A DNA stretch of 64,000 nucleotides from positions 57,465,160 through 57,529,159 of the forward strand of contig JBCFYV010000100.1 of the NCBI GenBank assembly GCA_039000515.1, in the 5' to 3' direction. Below the pieces are notes generated by a model. That model saw only the letters and a program-made list of their open reading frames with translations. It was not told where the DNA came from and made no database searches. Of this stretch, positions 35,681-50,600 are shown in pieces (the first letter of the stretch is position 1; each line of letters opens with the position of its first letter). Source of the DNA: Timema cristinae (Eukaryota; Arthropoda; Insecta; Phasmatodea; Timematidae). The position numbers were made by a program, and so were the translations under genes.

Positions 35681-38600
35681 GCACCGCGTCTTACTACCCG
35701 TTCGGGTTATACGCACTTAGACTAATGTGTAATGTAGGGTAATTGTGAGATGAAATGGAGGACCTACAGTTTAACGTGAGATCCGAACCACGGTGGAGGC
35801 CTGGTACATCCCTTATTGTTCCCAGCCTGTGGTCTGTGTTGTATTCTCCACTTCCGGCTGGCTGGGCCTGTCATGGCTTCATATGCCTTAAAATATAAAT
35901 TAAGACCAGGACAGGCACAACAACCAGTCCTCCAGCCGTTAATTCATCAGTGTGAGAGTAAACCCACATTTCGTCAATAATACATTATCCGGCCATGGCG
36001 GGAAACGAACCAGGGATCCTTGGCTCAGTAGAGAGACACGCTACCGACTAAACCACGCCATATTCCGAGAATGTAAGATAAAGTTGTAGTTAACCTATTG
36101 ACACGAGTAAAAAACAAAGCAGGGAGTTATACACCGGCGGCGAGCGGGTTGCCTAATGTAGGGGATGTGTTGTCTCGGATTTCATCAATTCTCATTTTAG
36201 TCAGCAATTTTCGTACGATAACTTTTCCAAGTTTTTATAGTTGTGCATCAAAAACAATATCCTAGTCAGGTTCTGTTCTGTTCTGGACGTGTGAATGCAG
36301 CCTGAGTGTTGCGGAGATGAGCGGTTGTTGTCCCGAGACTGGGTCTTTTTGTGCTAGCCGCGGCCAGTGTAAGTAAATATTGACCACAATGAGAGTATCA
36401 GGAGTACAGGACGTTCCAGGAGAGATAAAACAACAAGAGTTGGGACAGGAATGAAAACAGACGTTGAAGCTAGTCTAGAATGAGAACAAGAGGGAGACGT
36501 GTTAGTGAAAATTGGGGGGGAGTGGACGTAAAATAAAACTAAAGAAAGTTAGAAATTTAAGATTGAGAAGGGAAAGTTTAAAAAAAAAAAAATTCAAGGG
36601 AGAAAAGTAAAACATAAAAAATTGAGAACACGAAAAGAATGTCAAACTGTGGTGGAAATGTAAATTGGATAGAACGCACAAAACGAAGATTGGAATATGG
36701 AAAGCGAAAAAATCATTATTATCCCGCGTCTTACTACCCGTTCGGGCTATACGCACTTACGCTAATGTGTGATGGTAGGGTGATTGTGAGATGAAAGGAA
36801 GGACCTACAGTTTAACGTGAGATCCGAACCACGGTGGAGACCTGGCATTCCACACATTCACAAGATGTCTTGTCAGAGGTGAAGGAAGGGTTTGGTAATC
36901 AGATAAATCTGTGCCAGGACCGAGGATTGAATCCCGGACCCCCAACACAGAGGTCTGACACCTTACCCCTAGACCACCAGGTCACCGAAAGCGAAAAAGA
37001 ATTAATAAGTAGATGATGAGGTAATGAAAGAGCAGTCAAAAGATTTTTTTTTTTTTAGGAATGAACGGGAAAAAAATTAATAGAAGGGAACTTATGTATA
37101 TGGTCTGACAAAGAATCAACCCAGCTCATTCAGAGAGATTATGATATGAACATATACATTTTGGATGAGGGCGAATTTCAAAGACACAACATATACATCC
37201 TGGGATTAAAATACTAAGCCTCTGATGTAAAAAAAAAAAGTGGACCCCGCCGGAAATGGAACTCAGACCTCCCGTCTTGGAGTCGAGCACATTAACGCTG
37301 TGGGGATTACGGTGCATTCATACGTTTTAAGAACATAAACTTGATCGCTTGATGATATCTAAATCAACAGCGAGATTTCAGCGTGATCCGCACTTTTCGC
37401 CCGGTGTGGGTTGAAATAGTTTCGACTTGATCTGCTAAGCCCGAAAAAAAAAATGTGTTAGCTATAGCCAATCAACCAAACGAATCAATCAGCACGCATC
37501 CGCCTAAACCAACAGACTCAATTAGTTCGAATGTGCCTACAGAGTGAGATACAAGCAGACAGCTGCGTTTATTGTTGTGAAATGATAACTATTCAAATGA
37601 AAAACGTGTGTTTCGGTTTTGTTTTTTGTTTTAATTTTTGCCACGTCACAAATACAATAATTTGAAACTACCCATCACGATATTAATTTTAAAATATCTG
37701 TTTATTCGGTAGGAAATAAAACATGTCGGTAATAAGCGGTTTCTAGTTGTGTGTCGCAAGGCATTGTGGGTCAAGATACGTTTCTGCTGGCGTGTTAGCA
37801 GTCTCTGTTCTGTATTTTCGGCAGACCGTATGAACCGAGCTTAATAAGACACGTCTAGATGGTTGGCAGCCTCTAACCGTGGTCCAGCAACACCGCAGCG
37901 TTAACAAAGGACGAGGTGTATATACTCTAACTTTGTTCAGAGATAAACCTGAATCTGTTTGTTGAGGTTTCGATATATTTACACACAGTACAGTAGTTTG
38001 TCTGGTTAATCTACCCCTGGGAGAAAACTGCGTGCGTTGTTATTCTTTGATTAGGCCCACATTCGCATAAATTCACCACACAAACTCGTTGTATGGGAAA
38101 TGAAGGTATTTGTTTTAAAGTTTATTTAAAGCTGAGCTTATGGATTTAACTTTTCTCGCGCGTTGTTTGGTCAAATATATTTTTAATATTTTAAACAAGA
38201 TGTACTTAAGCTACAATTAGATCTTAGACTCTTATAGGTTCAACCACCAACATTGATTACAAATTATTTAAACTTGACATTCTAGAAATTTGTTTTTTAT
38301 TATTATTATTTAGCACCGCGTCTTATAACCGTTCGGTTATACTCTTCAAGTACTAATTACACTAATGGATTGGGAATTGGGGAAAGTTGAAAGTGAACCC
38401 GCATTTGCGTGGAGGGAGAGTGGAAAACCATTTAAGAAAAATCACCACAGTTCACCCGACGAGATTCGAACCTCGATTCCCGTCCTCGCCGGTCGAGTTC
38501 AACACGACTAGCGCGTTAGCCAACTACGCCACCGAGGGCGGGTTTCTAGAAATATGTCTTACTTGGTTTATTAATTATAGAATTCATCTAAAATGTTTAT

Positions 38601-41600
38601 TATATTATTATTATTAATTACTATAAGCACCGCGTCTTACTACCTTCGGGTTATACGCACTTACACTAATGTGTAATGGTAGGGTGATTGTGAGATGAAA
38701 TGAAGGACCTACAGTTTAACGTGGAATCCGAACCACGGTGGAGGCTGGCATTACCACATTCACAAGTTGTGATTAATACTAAAATGTTATCAAAAACTTT
38801 CAATAAATATTTCTTTATGGTTTAACGTATAATATATATTATTTACGTCAATAACAAGTAATTCGAATTGTGTTCCAGACTATGATACTAACCTAGTGTT
38901 GTTTTAAGTTTATGTTCCTCTGACGCAATCATACGGCACGCGGAACGATTTTCAATGGCAAGCTGTGCGTTTGAATAAAAGTAATATTAAAAACTTTTAT
39001 TTATAATTAAAACCATTGATGTGAGTAATAATTTTAAAAACATCGTAATCTATATTTTAAATGATTCAATTGTTTCGTTTCATAATTTCAAAATAATGTC
39101 TTCCGAATTTAAATTTTGCAAAACATGTGTATCACTTTTGTATCTATTCTGATTTATCTAATTTATTTTTTTAAATATTAATGAAACAGTATTTGTTTAA
39201 TGTATTCGTTTTAGAAACATGTTGTTACGTTTATTTCTTACAATATCAACTTACATTTGTTTTAATAGTTGTACTAAATAACTAGTATAAAAATATAAAC
39301 GATTTGGGTGGACTCGTATTGGTAGGCACTCTGGGCGACTTTGTAATAATACCTAGGCACAACATTACTAAAAGGTTGCCCACTCTGGGTCTAGATACTC
39401 GAGCAAATGGTCAGTAAGTGCGTGGCAGGATTTTAGGGGTAGGTAAAAAATAAAAAAATAATTAAATTGAGGAGTAAATTTATATATATTTTGAAATACT
39501 ATATGTTCAACGTTATATTATTTTATTTTATTACAAAATTATATTTTTAGTTATTTAACTTTAAAACAAAAGCTTAATGCTAGTTTTTGATTATAAATCT
39601 TTCTCTAACAAAGCGATGTTTGGGCCTTAGCGCTTTGTTCAATATACCGTGAGTTGGGAAAGGTTTAAAATCTCTGTTCTATGAAGTAGACGGAGCGCTG
39701 TCAAAGTGACCACATCAGACATATATTGAAAGGTAATGGAACCTAGAACCTCTGAAAAAGAAATAAAAAGGAAGCGAAGTGAACCAAAGGACTTTGATGT
39801 TTCTCGCTTTCGGAAACCTGACGAAGCCAACAAGAAGACATGAGGGTCTCAAATACAGTCTGTTCGCCACTGGAGTGTAGGTAACTAGCAACTAGCAAAA
39901 GTTACCAGAAATATGCTCATGTATCCATTCGCCAAAACCATATGATCTTCAAAACCATGGTTGAATTGTTACTTTTAGCAGACAAAGCTTTCACAAAAAC
40001 AAATGGTTTTAATTTATTTTCTTGTTTTAAGAAATTTTACATTATTGAATCAAAACTTATAAAAATAAAAGTTTGTATATTTCTATTTTGTGAAGCGGCT
40101 TCTGTGGTTCATTTAAAAATAATTACAAACGAGAGCTCTTTGAAGGCTGCGTTCACTTCATAAATCAAGATGGTGAACAAGCTGAAACTAGGGCTGTTGA
40201 CGACGTAATACAAACCCTCTTTAGTTGTGTTAATGCGTTTCTTAGAGAATAAAAACCTCTTATTTTGAAACCAACATTTTGTAATATTCATAGGAGGAAC
40301 TGTCTTCTGTACGAGTCATAGAAGAAAATGTTGAGGGAAAGAGGATTTAGGGAGGAGAGTGGATTCAAATATTGGAAATGACTCGAAGAAATAAGAACAT
40401 TCTGGGAGCTGAAGGAGAGACAGGGGACAGGAGCATTGGAGGATTAAGTTCATTGTCAAAAGGAATGGACCTTGTTAGACAACACTGAAAATAATTTCTA
40501 TAGTTACAAATAACACTTATAATATTTATTTTGAGGGCCCAGTTATGACAAGATAAGAAAAAGTGTGAATATATATTGTTAAAATATTATTTCATGCAAC
40601 TATATAATATAAGTCTTCGTTTACCACAACTGCGAAACTAAAAACATAATAGATTTATTAGCTGTTTTAGGTTCTTTCAATAACCACGAAACACCAATTG
40701 TAGATAATCCTAGTGACTTTTTTACACTGCGTCCTTAACTACCCAATTTGGGTTTTACGCATATCTAACTAATTACGCTACTTGTTTTATGGATTAGAAG
40801 GAAATTAACGAGCGTACATCTACATTTGCGTGGAAGAAGAGTGGAAACCATTAGGAAAAACCACCCTATACATCCGATAGACTCGAACCTGATCTCTCCT
40901 TCATCAGCAGTCTAGTTATCGCGAGAAGTAGCGCGTTAGACCACGCAAACCATGCGAAGTGCGTAATAACCCTCCTGTTGTTATTACTATCTTTATTAGA
41001 AAAAAATAACTTTACACATTAGTTATTGCAACCAATGTTGCTGAGTTAACAACACTCCTATGTAATGGACGTACAAGACACCTTTCATCGCGTCTATCCG
41101 CACTTAGTCGCGTCAGACATCATTGATGGCGGGTCACTGTTCAAACCCGCACAACCATGCCGATAACTGTGACAAAACTAACGGCCTACCTCCTTGTTTA
41201 CCTGCGATCCTGATAAACAAACAGCCAGCCAGAGCGTTTGCACGGGTCGCCGGAATGGATGTAAACAGTTGTAGAGGAAAGCGTGGAGGTGTTCCCCTCA
41301 GAAGGACCAGTAAAGGGTTGAATGTCTGTGACGTCACGGGAGTGAGAGGGAATCAAAGAGCCAGGACGGTTCCAGTTGACCGTGGAAAGGGAAACAGTCA
41401 ATACTAGGATCTTCCTTTTGACCCCCATTTATTTTTAAATCGTAGAACGGGGTTGAAAACTTTTGAAACACCAGGGCCAGATTTAAAGGGAGAAAAAAAA
41501 AAGGGGGAGGGGGAGGTGACAGGGGCTAACGCCTCAAAGTCTTCCATAAACTTATTTATGAATTAAATAAAAATAGTTTTATTTTTAAAGCTTTTACAGT

Positions 41601-44600
41601 AAAATATTTTTAAAGTTTTGACATTATTTTATAATTAAAAACAAACAATATATTATAAAATGTTACCTTTTCTCTATCCCTCGAAGAGAGAAGTATTGTG
41701 ATTGTCAAAAAACTCGGAACTTTAATTCTTTCTTTTCTAAATGTCGACGTTTCATGGCCTGGTGGTTTTCACGGTGCCGTCTGTCTCTGTCTGTACCTCG
41801 GGCTAAAATTGGTATCTAGTGTTTTCATAAGGTCCTCAACATAAATTTTTGAGACAAAATGGCAAATCTTGCTTTCCCAAGAAAATACTTTAATTTAAGG
41901 GTACTTAAGATATGCAGACATTTCCGATTTTATTCATATCTCCGCAAATATTTGAGATACGAAATAACTTATCATTGTAAATATGCAGTACTAATAAATA
42001 TAAAACTCCTTTTGTTTGAAATAAATATTTTATAAGACCAATTTATTTCTCAGCTATAAGTCAATATTTATATTTTTTATTCAAGACTGAAAATGAAATT
42101 GTTGTTATGCTCTTTGGTGGGCATAGATGTTCCTGTAACACTGTATATTCATTTGACTCTTTGAAGTATTGTTTCTGCAACAGTGTATATTATTTAGTTT
42201 CCCATATTTCACTAGTTTTCAGTAAATGTCTATTTTAAATATTAAAGGGAGAGAAAGTCTGTGCGGTGTACCGTAGCATTTATTTGTTTGAAACAAATCC
42301 AATTTATTGTGATGCCAATAGTTCCTTATTTAAATAATATCTCTAACATTGAACTTTTAAAAGTTAACTTCTTAAATGAATAAACAAATGACACGATAAG
42401 ATCGCACAAAATTCTCATATATTATAAAATTCAATATGAGAATAAAAAAAGTTCAAAAATTAGGTATTCAGTAAACTACACTTAGGCAGGTCTACCTCAG
42501 AAAAACTAACATATCATCTTGTTAATCACAATAAACTCTCTTTGATAATGCATTATAAACAAAATTGTTGGATTTTTTATTAACAAACGTCAAGTTTTCA
42601 AAAATTAGTTATTTGAATACCACCCTGAAATTATTTTTTAAATATATATTTTATTTATCATGTAATACAATTCCCCGATACCCACTTCAAAACGATATTC
42701 AAGGAAATTTTCAAAAAATGTGTCATATTTAGACAAGGCTACCCTTAAATAATTTATCTTAGAAACATAACGTATTATTTGTCATGTAAGAAAGACCTTA
42801 GGAACCAATCTGAACCAAACCGTTGTAACAATTTTCAAAAAATTCCAAAATTTTCGAAATTTCCAGTTTTTTTTTTAAATCAGCTCAGCTAAAAACTATA
42901 TATATATTATGTATAAAAAGATATGTATAATGACCGCCTAGGTTCGAAATCAAATGGATGGAACCGGTCGTGCAAATACCCGCTTCAGTGATCAAACGGT
43001 TTAAGGCATCACTATCTGAATATACTGCTTTATCGATGACTGGAAGATTGGGGGTTTGAATCCCTTTCAGGGGTAAAAAGAGATTTCACCAAAGTGGGTT
43101 TACACCCTCTCCACCCAAATGAGGGTACACTTCCTATAGATTCAACTTTATTCAGCCTTAAGACATTAACGTAGTAGCACCCATGTGCATAGATCAGGAA
43201 TGGGCAGTAATATTAGTTAATACAAAATTGAACATTTTACCCCGAGATTTCTTTTCCATCCCATACAAATGAAGAGTACAAAGGGGGACGGGGGGGGGGA
43301 ATAATAATAAGAAAAAATCACATTACACATAAATTCCAAGACAACTTTTTATCTCAAACCCCATGAGGACCCGAGAGATTACTTCTTTTTATTTATTTAA
43401 AAATGAAAAAGACCTCTTCAATTGAATTAAAGTTGGACTTCCCCGTTTTTCCCCTGTGCCCTTCAAATAGAATATAATGCGAGTTAATAAGTTGTATGAG
43501 TATTTAAATGTTTCTTTGACTAAATACCAAGTTTCAAACAAGCAGAGGTTTTTTTTTAGATCTTATATTATAAGTTCTGAATAAAGATAAAATTAAAATA
43601 CTCCTCTCTTAACGCGCTATTAAAGTTTCAGGGAAAGATGGACCCTATTTGGGTTGTGGTGAAACTTTCCCTTGGGGACACCCATGGCCAGGAGTACCAA
43701 CAGTAGTCTTGAGGTGGTAGACCTGCATCAAACATTCATCCGTCCACTTAGCGTTCCCGACGTTGGGTCAAGAGAGCGCTAGGAGAAAGGAATGAATGGA
43801 TGTATTCCTTACCTCGAGGCTATTAAGTAGACAAGTCGTGATCAGAGCGCTCTAGGAGCAAAACTATATACTAAAATTAACCGTGATCCAGCCTTAAGGT
43901 TAGAATGGAAGAAAAAGCGTGTTAAGGTCAGAATATTTACAGTTAAAAACGTTTTTTGTACAAAGTAAATAAATTATTGCTTCAATAGAAAGGTTTAGTT
44001 TAGTTATTTAAACTGTTCTTGACGAGAGCATCAGAATATTTAAATAGAAATTTTTCTCTTCATTGAAAAAGTTGAAAAATTTTACTATGCCATGACAAAT
44101 ATTATATACACACAGAATGATATAAATATGAATTAATCATACTTACCTACATTATGGATCCGACTCCCCAGATCAGTCGGTAACGTGTCTGTCTACTGAG
44201 GTAAGGGTGTCGGGTTTGATTCCCTTCATGGCATTCGTGAAATGTGGGTTTTACCCTTTCACGGTGATGAATTAATGTCTGGGGACTGGATGTTGTGCCT
44301 TTACTAGTCTTAAGTTGTATTATAAGTCATATGAAGCTAAGAAAGGCCTAGCAATCCAGGTAGTGTTAAATATATGGTTTGAATAAAAAAACTGACCACA
44401 GGATGGAAACTAATGGATATAATGTAAATTACTTTATGACATTAGGTACTCGAAATATCATTGCCACACTTACAAAATTACACCACCTCTTTCTATCTTG
44501 AGCTATTTCTATCCAGTCCACCTCATTACATCCTATCTCTTTCAGGTCCATTCTAATGTTGTCGTACCATCTGCGTCTAGGCCTTCATAAAGGTATCTTA

Positions 44601-47600
44601 CCATTGGTTTGTCAGTCAATAACCTGAACACGGTTCTAGATTCTCCCATTCAAGTTGCATGTCCTGCCCACCGTAATCTAAGAGACTATTATCCTAGCAA
44701 TGTATCGTGATGAGGACAGAGTAATAATGTGTAACTAATCAATATGGAGCCTCCTCCACTCCCCAGTAGCCGCATCTCTTTTTGTACAAAATATTTTAAA
44801 AAACCCATTGAATTAAACACAATAAAAATAAATTATGCCTAGACCGAAGACAAATAATAGAAATAGACTCAACCTTACGGGGTTTTAGCTGCGCTCCTTT
44901 TGGAAGCTTGAGTCCTTCACCACTAGGATCGCTGCGGTTAGTCCTATCATCACCCAGCAGTGACACTAGCGAAGCCCAGTGTTGAAGGACTCAAGCTGGC
45001 AAAAGGAGCGCAGCTAAACCCCCGTAAGGTTGAGAGTATTTCTTTTATTTGTCTGTGGCCTAGGCATAATATTTAAATATATCTCTTTTAGTAAACTTTA
45101 TTTTTTTGTTTCCTCTTTTAGAAAGTTGCGTTGCGCGTTTCACACTCCTCCCTGCATGAGTTCCGATAGAATGAAACCTAGGTCGGGGGATTGGGAGGTA
45201 ACGATTGATTTTCTTCAAGAGGCAGCAGTGTAAAGTGTGAACTGTGTTTTACTGATCATTGTAAAAGCTGCATTTTTTTTCTTATTAGATGTTTCAATCC
45301 ATCTTTTGTGCCTTCTTCCAAATATTATATAAATTAGTTATAAAACAAATTAATATCCACCAACCATAATAAAGAGAGTTCAATTTACAAACTAAATAAT
45401 ATAGTAAGATACTGGTATGAAGGACAGTACCTGATGGTTATAACATTTATTAAAACTATTTTAGTGCATTCATAATTCAAGTCGTGTGATCTACAGCTAT
45501 CAACAACTATAAAATAACAATAATAGTATGGTAGAATGTTAACATGTCCTGCCAGAGCTGTGCTATAGTTTTTCTAGCTCACCCTGACGAGGTCCGTGAG
45601 CAAGGAGAGACGGAAGGACCAGTCCAATTTGATCTCGTCTTGCACCAGGACGTCCTCCAGCGAGCCCCGGCTGCACCACTCGAGCACTAGGGCTGGTCTC
45701 GTCGGCTCAGTCAGGCAACCGAGCAGCACGTTCAAATTCTCGTGACGCAGACCGTGCATCTGTAGGGGGAGACATATTATAGACACTCAGTCTGGCGGCC
45801 ATGTTTTGTTTGGCACACCACTGCCAGGCCGTGCATCTGTAGGTGGAGACATATTATAGACACTCAGTCTGGCGGCCATGTTTTGTTTGGCACACCACTG
45901 CCAGGCCGTGCATCTGTAAGGGGAGACATATTATAGACACTCAGTCTGGCGGCCATGTTTTGTTTGGCACACCACTGCCAGGCCGTGCATCTGTAGGGGA
46001 AGACATATTATAGACACTCAGTCTGGCGGCCATGTTTTGTTTGGCACACCACTGCCAGGCCGTGCATCTGTAAGGGGAGACATATTATAGACACTCAGTC
46101 TGGCGGCCATGTTTTGTTTGGCACACCACTGCCAGGCCGTGCATCTGTAAGGGGAGACATATTATAGACACTCAGTCTGGCGGCCATGTTTTGTTTGGCA
46201 CACCACTGCCAGGCCGTGCATCTGTAGGGGGAGACATATTATAGACACTCAGTCTGGCGGCCATGTTTTGTTTGGCACACCACTGCCAGGCCGTGCATCT
46301 GTAGGGGAAGACATATTATAGACACTCAGTCTGGCGGCCATGTTTTGTTTGGTACACCACTGCCAGACCGTGCATCTGTAAGGGGAGACATATTATAGAC
46401 ACTCAGTCTGGCGGCCATGTTTTGTTTGGCACACCACTGCCAGGCCGTGCATCTGTAGGGGAAGACATATTATAGACACTCAGTCTGGCGGCCATGTTTT
46501 GTTTGGCACACCACTGCCAGGCCGTGCATCTGTAAGGGGAGACATATTATAGACACTCAGTCTGGCGGCCATGTTTTGTTTGGCACACCACTGCCAGGCC
46601 GTGCATCTGTAAGGGGAGACATATTATAGACACTCAGTCTGGCGGCCATGTTTTGTTTGGCACACCATTGCCAGGCCGCGCATCTGTAGGGGGAGACATA
46701 TTATACACTCAGTCTGGCGGCCATGTTTTGTTTGGCACAATTTTTTAAGATATATCGCTGTATGGTTGCAATAACAACATAGGTCTGAGGAAGATAGAAT
46801 TCTGATCAAATGTACTATCATTTGTGTGGCGTGAAATAGATAGAGTCCCGTTTAGAGAAAAAAAATTCTCTTTGCACCCGATCGGCTTCAAACCCCAATT
46901 TCAACAAAGAATGAGATTACTCACTTTTGGCACTGGATAAGAATACACCTGACATAAAATGATAGGGCACTATACCCCCCCCCCCCTCCCGAGTCCGGTA
47001 GTTAGATAGGGCGAGTGGACTTACCGTGACTAGAACATCCATGGCTTTGCTCTTCAGCTCGAAAGTGCCTTGCGCTGGGATCTCCTTCAACTGAACAAAG
47101 TCACCCTGGGAGAGAGAGAGAGAGAGATACACCGACATTGGACAAGAATCAATCAAACAAACAATCACTGTGTTTCGTTCGACATCTCACTAAAACCATT
47201 ATATCATTTAGAATACATATTTTTTAGAATAAAACTTGTCAGCCATTTGTTGGTGAATAAATTGCCATCTTTTGTGGATAGGGTGTGTCATGTGGTCAGC
47301 AAAACGAGCCCTCCAGCCATGAATCTCAGTTTTCTAGACCGGAGCCATGATGTTTCCATTAAAGAACGCATTTGTACTCAAGAGTTGTCTTGTTTATGAT
47401 AAGATATAATAAATTATTGTTTTCTGAAGATTTTTTTAAGTTAAATAATTTGTATTCTGAATTCTATAAATTTTTAAAAAGTAAGCCTACTTCAAATACA
47501 ATTTTCTGTGCAATGTTGATTGGGATTAAAAATTTAATAAATATCCAGGAAACGAATGATAAAAAAATATAAAAATGTAAATACAAAAAATATTTTTATA

Positions 47601-50600
47601 AATTGAATGGAATAGGCCTATTATTTAAACGACACAAAAAAATTGTAGTCAAATAAAATGAATTATTTACAGAAATATATGATATACTTGTTAATTATAC
47701 ACGATATTAATACAAACTAAGAGTTAATTTCGCTAGTTAATAAATAAGAGTTTAATTTGATTGGTATGGTAGGAACAATTTTCCCGGAAATAGATTCACA
47801 AAACTTCGTGCAAAACGCGCTTTACAAAGTAGCTGTAAAAGTATTAAATATTTCGCCCCCCCTCCCCACCACCTCCTTTTACTGAAAACGTAAAATAATA
47901 TTATTTAATATATTTTGGATTAAGGACTTATTACTAAGGAAATGTCCTATCTTTATAGTTCAAGGCGATTAGGCAGGACATTGTGTGGTTCAATATTCAA
48001 CTGGGTACAAGATATTCAAAAATTGGCCAGTGGGAAACTTTATTGATAGTCAAATTTAACCCTTTTCAGAAATAAATTTGGAACAAAATTGTTAAAGCCA
48101 TTTTTATATTTTAAAAAATGTAGTGTCGTCTTTTACTACCTATTCGGTTATACGCTAATGTGCTCAATTACGCTAATAGTTTTAGAAAGGTTATATTTAG
48201 AAAAAATGTACCCGAATTTGCGTGGATGGAGAGTGGGAAACAGTTTTGGGAAAAAAACTCTGTACACCCAACCAAGATTCTAATGTTGATCTCCCGCCAT
48301 CGGCAGTCTAGTCTACTGCGAGTGTAGCGCGTTAGACCACGCGGCCACCGAAGCAGGTTTGAAATAATTACAAAATAGTGTTTTGATGATAAGTTTGAGA
48401 AACATTAAACTAATATTTTGACAGTCACAAAGACACATTTTAAGATAACTAAAGTATTATTTTTAGTGGTTTTAAAATCTCATAACAAAAATTTCCATAA
48501 GAATAACAATAGTACGAGGTTATTTCTCTTCTCATAGGCGGGGCCCTTAATTAAATATATGAGAGGACAAAATAAAAATAATACATCCGCTGGAGTCGTC
48601 ATCTCAATTTATGACCATGGTTAAATTATACACCCACGGCATGTTTTTGTTACATTACAACAAGAAAGGAAGATGACAGAACAGTGATTAAATTAAACAG
48701 AGATTTATTCCTTACATAAAGCGAGGAAGTTTTAGGTAAAAAAGAAACGGAGAGTTTCGTTCATAAAGCGGAGCTCAGACATCCATTGTTATTTTCTATC
48801 GTCTTTAATTTAAACTCTTTGTGGCTATAATCTAGATGGAAAGGTTTTAAATAAATTAGTGACAGACGGATAATAAAAACCGAGTTAAGTGATTTAGTTT
48901 GGCAGAAAAGAATTAGTGGAGGGGGAGGGGTTTTCGCAAATGTTGCAAGCCCAAGACATAAAACGGGAAGATATTATTGTGAATAACTCTTCCTAAGAAA
49001 TAAAAATAATCCGAGAGATAATTCTTTATTGGTAAGTTTTTTTCAACAAATGTTTTAAATATTGTGGTTAATTTTTTTTCATTGCGTATTACTACCCGTT
49101 CGGGTTATAAGCATATTAACTAATAACGATGATGTACTAGGGATGAGGAAGGTAGAGTTTAAAGGAACTGTACTCGCATTTGCGGAGCCCACAACGAGAA
49201 AAGCTAGTATATATAGATACTGAAGTTCTCCCGTCACATGAGACACGCGGCGAATCCCGAGTAACGAATGTTTGTCATTCGGCAAATACCGCCTAGTGTG
49301 ATTTATGACTAATGCTCGGTATTCTCTGAACTACAAACATTTCCCGAAGGTTGTCGGTAACATACCGCACATCAAAGGGAACCAACTCTCGTCTTATCCC
49401 CAACAGTACCCGCCACTCACATATCCGACAAACAGTTTGGGGCGAGTGGTTCGCGAAGAGGTGTAGTCTGTAAACTCACGTTGTATCGCGCCCTGGTGTC
49501 CACCAACACGTTCCTCGTGAGACTCGCTGTGCTACCCGAGCTCTTCAGCTGGGCGTGGGACCTCAGGGACCCCACCGAACCTTTCAGCAGGTCCGGCTTG
49601 TCGACCTCGGGGCCCCCAAACTCCTGCAGCTGCTGCAACCAGCAACACAGCATCGCCTCTATACCCTCGTCCACCTGCGGACACAGGATATGATCCGACA
49701 CTTGCTGAACGACGGGATGAACAGGTCAGAGACTTGAGACGAGCGTAACATGTATTTACTCATCATCATCAACTGTTTACAGCCTGTGGCCGGGTCACTT
49801 TAGTAAAATGCACACATATTACTCTTTCCTCATAACATTCTTCCTCCTTCCATTTCTGTTATCTGCCCCTTTCACCTCTTTCTTCTCTCTTGCAGTCTTT
49901 TCCCTTCAGTCATCATTTTCATCATTCTCTTCGGCATCCTCTCCTTTTCCATCATCATCACGTGTCCATACCATCTCATCCTAGCTTCCTCTACTATCTA
50001 ATGTACTCCAACATCCTCATTACATGTCCATACCATCTCAGTCTTGCTTCCTCTACTATCTCATGTACTCCAACATCCTCATTACATGTCCATACCATCT
50101 CACCCTTGTTTCCTCTACTATCTCATGTACTCCAACATCCTCATTACATGACCATACCATCTCAGTCTTGCTTCCTCTACTATCTCATGTACTCCAACAT
50201 CCTCATTACATGACCATACCATCTCAGCCTTGCTTCCTCTACTATCTCATGTACTCCAACATCCTCATTACATGTCCATACCATCTCAGTCTTGTTTCCT
50301 CTACTATCTCATGTACTCCAACATCCTCATTACATGCCCATACCATCTCAGCCTTGCTTCCTCTATTATCTCATGTACTCCAACATCCTCATTACATGAC
50401 CATACCATCTCATCCTTCCGTCCTCTATTACTTCATGTACTCCAACATCCTCATTACATGTCCATACCATCTCAGTCTTGTTTCCTCTACTATCTCATGT
50501 ACTCCAATATCCTCATTACATGTCCATACCATCTCAGTCTTGCTTCCTCTATTATCTCATGTACTCCAACATCCTCATTACATGCCCATACCATCTCAGT

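Larger units (their letters stand above)
47106..49479. other. Cyclase intron, AT-rich
   Basis: Contains the family C SINE at 48118 and a partial one at 49082; the rest is AT-rich with no gene. Pyrimidine-rich 47858-47880. Confidence 0.5.

Noticed and set aside
41123..41407. 94-residue + strand ORF in a GC-richer patch
   Set aside because: Both strands are open there and no domain, splice structure or family resemblance is visible.
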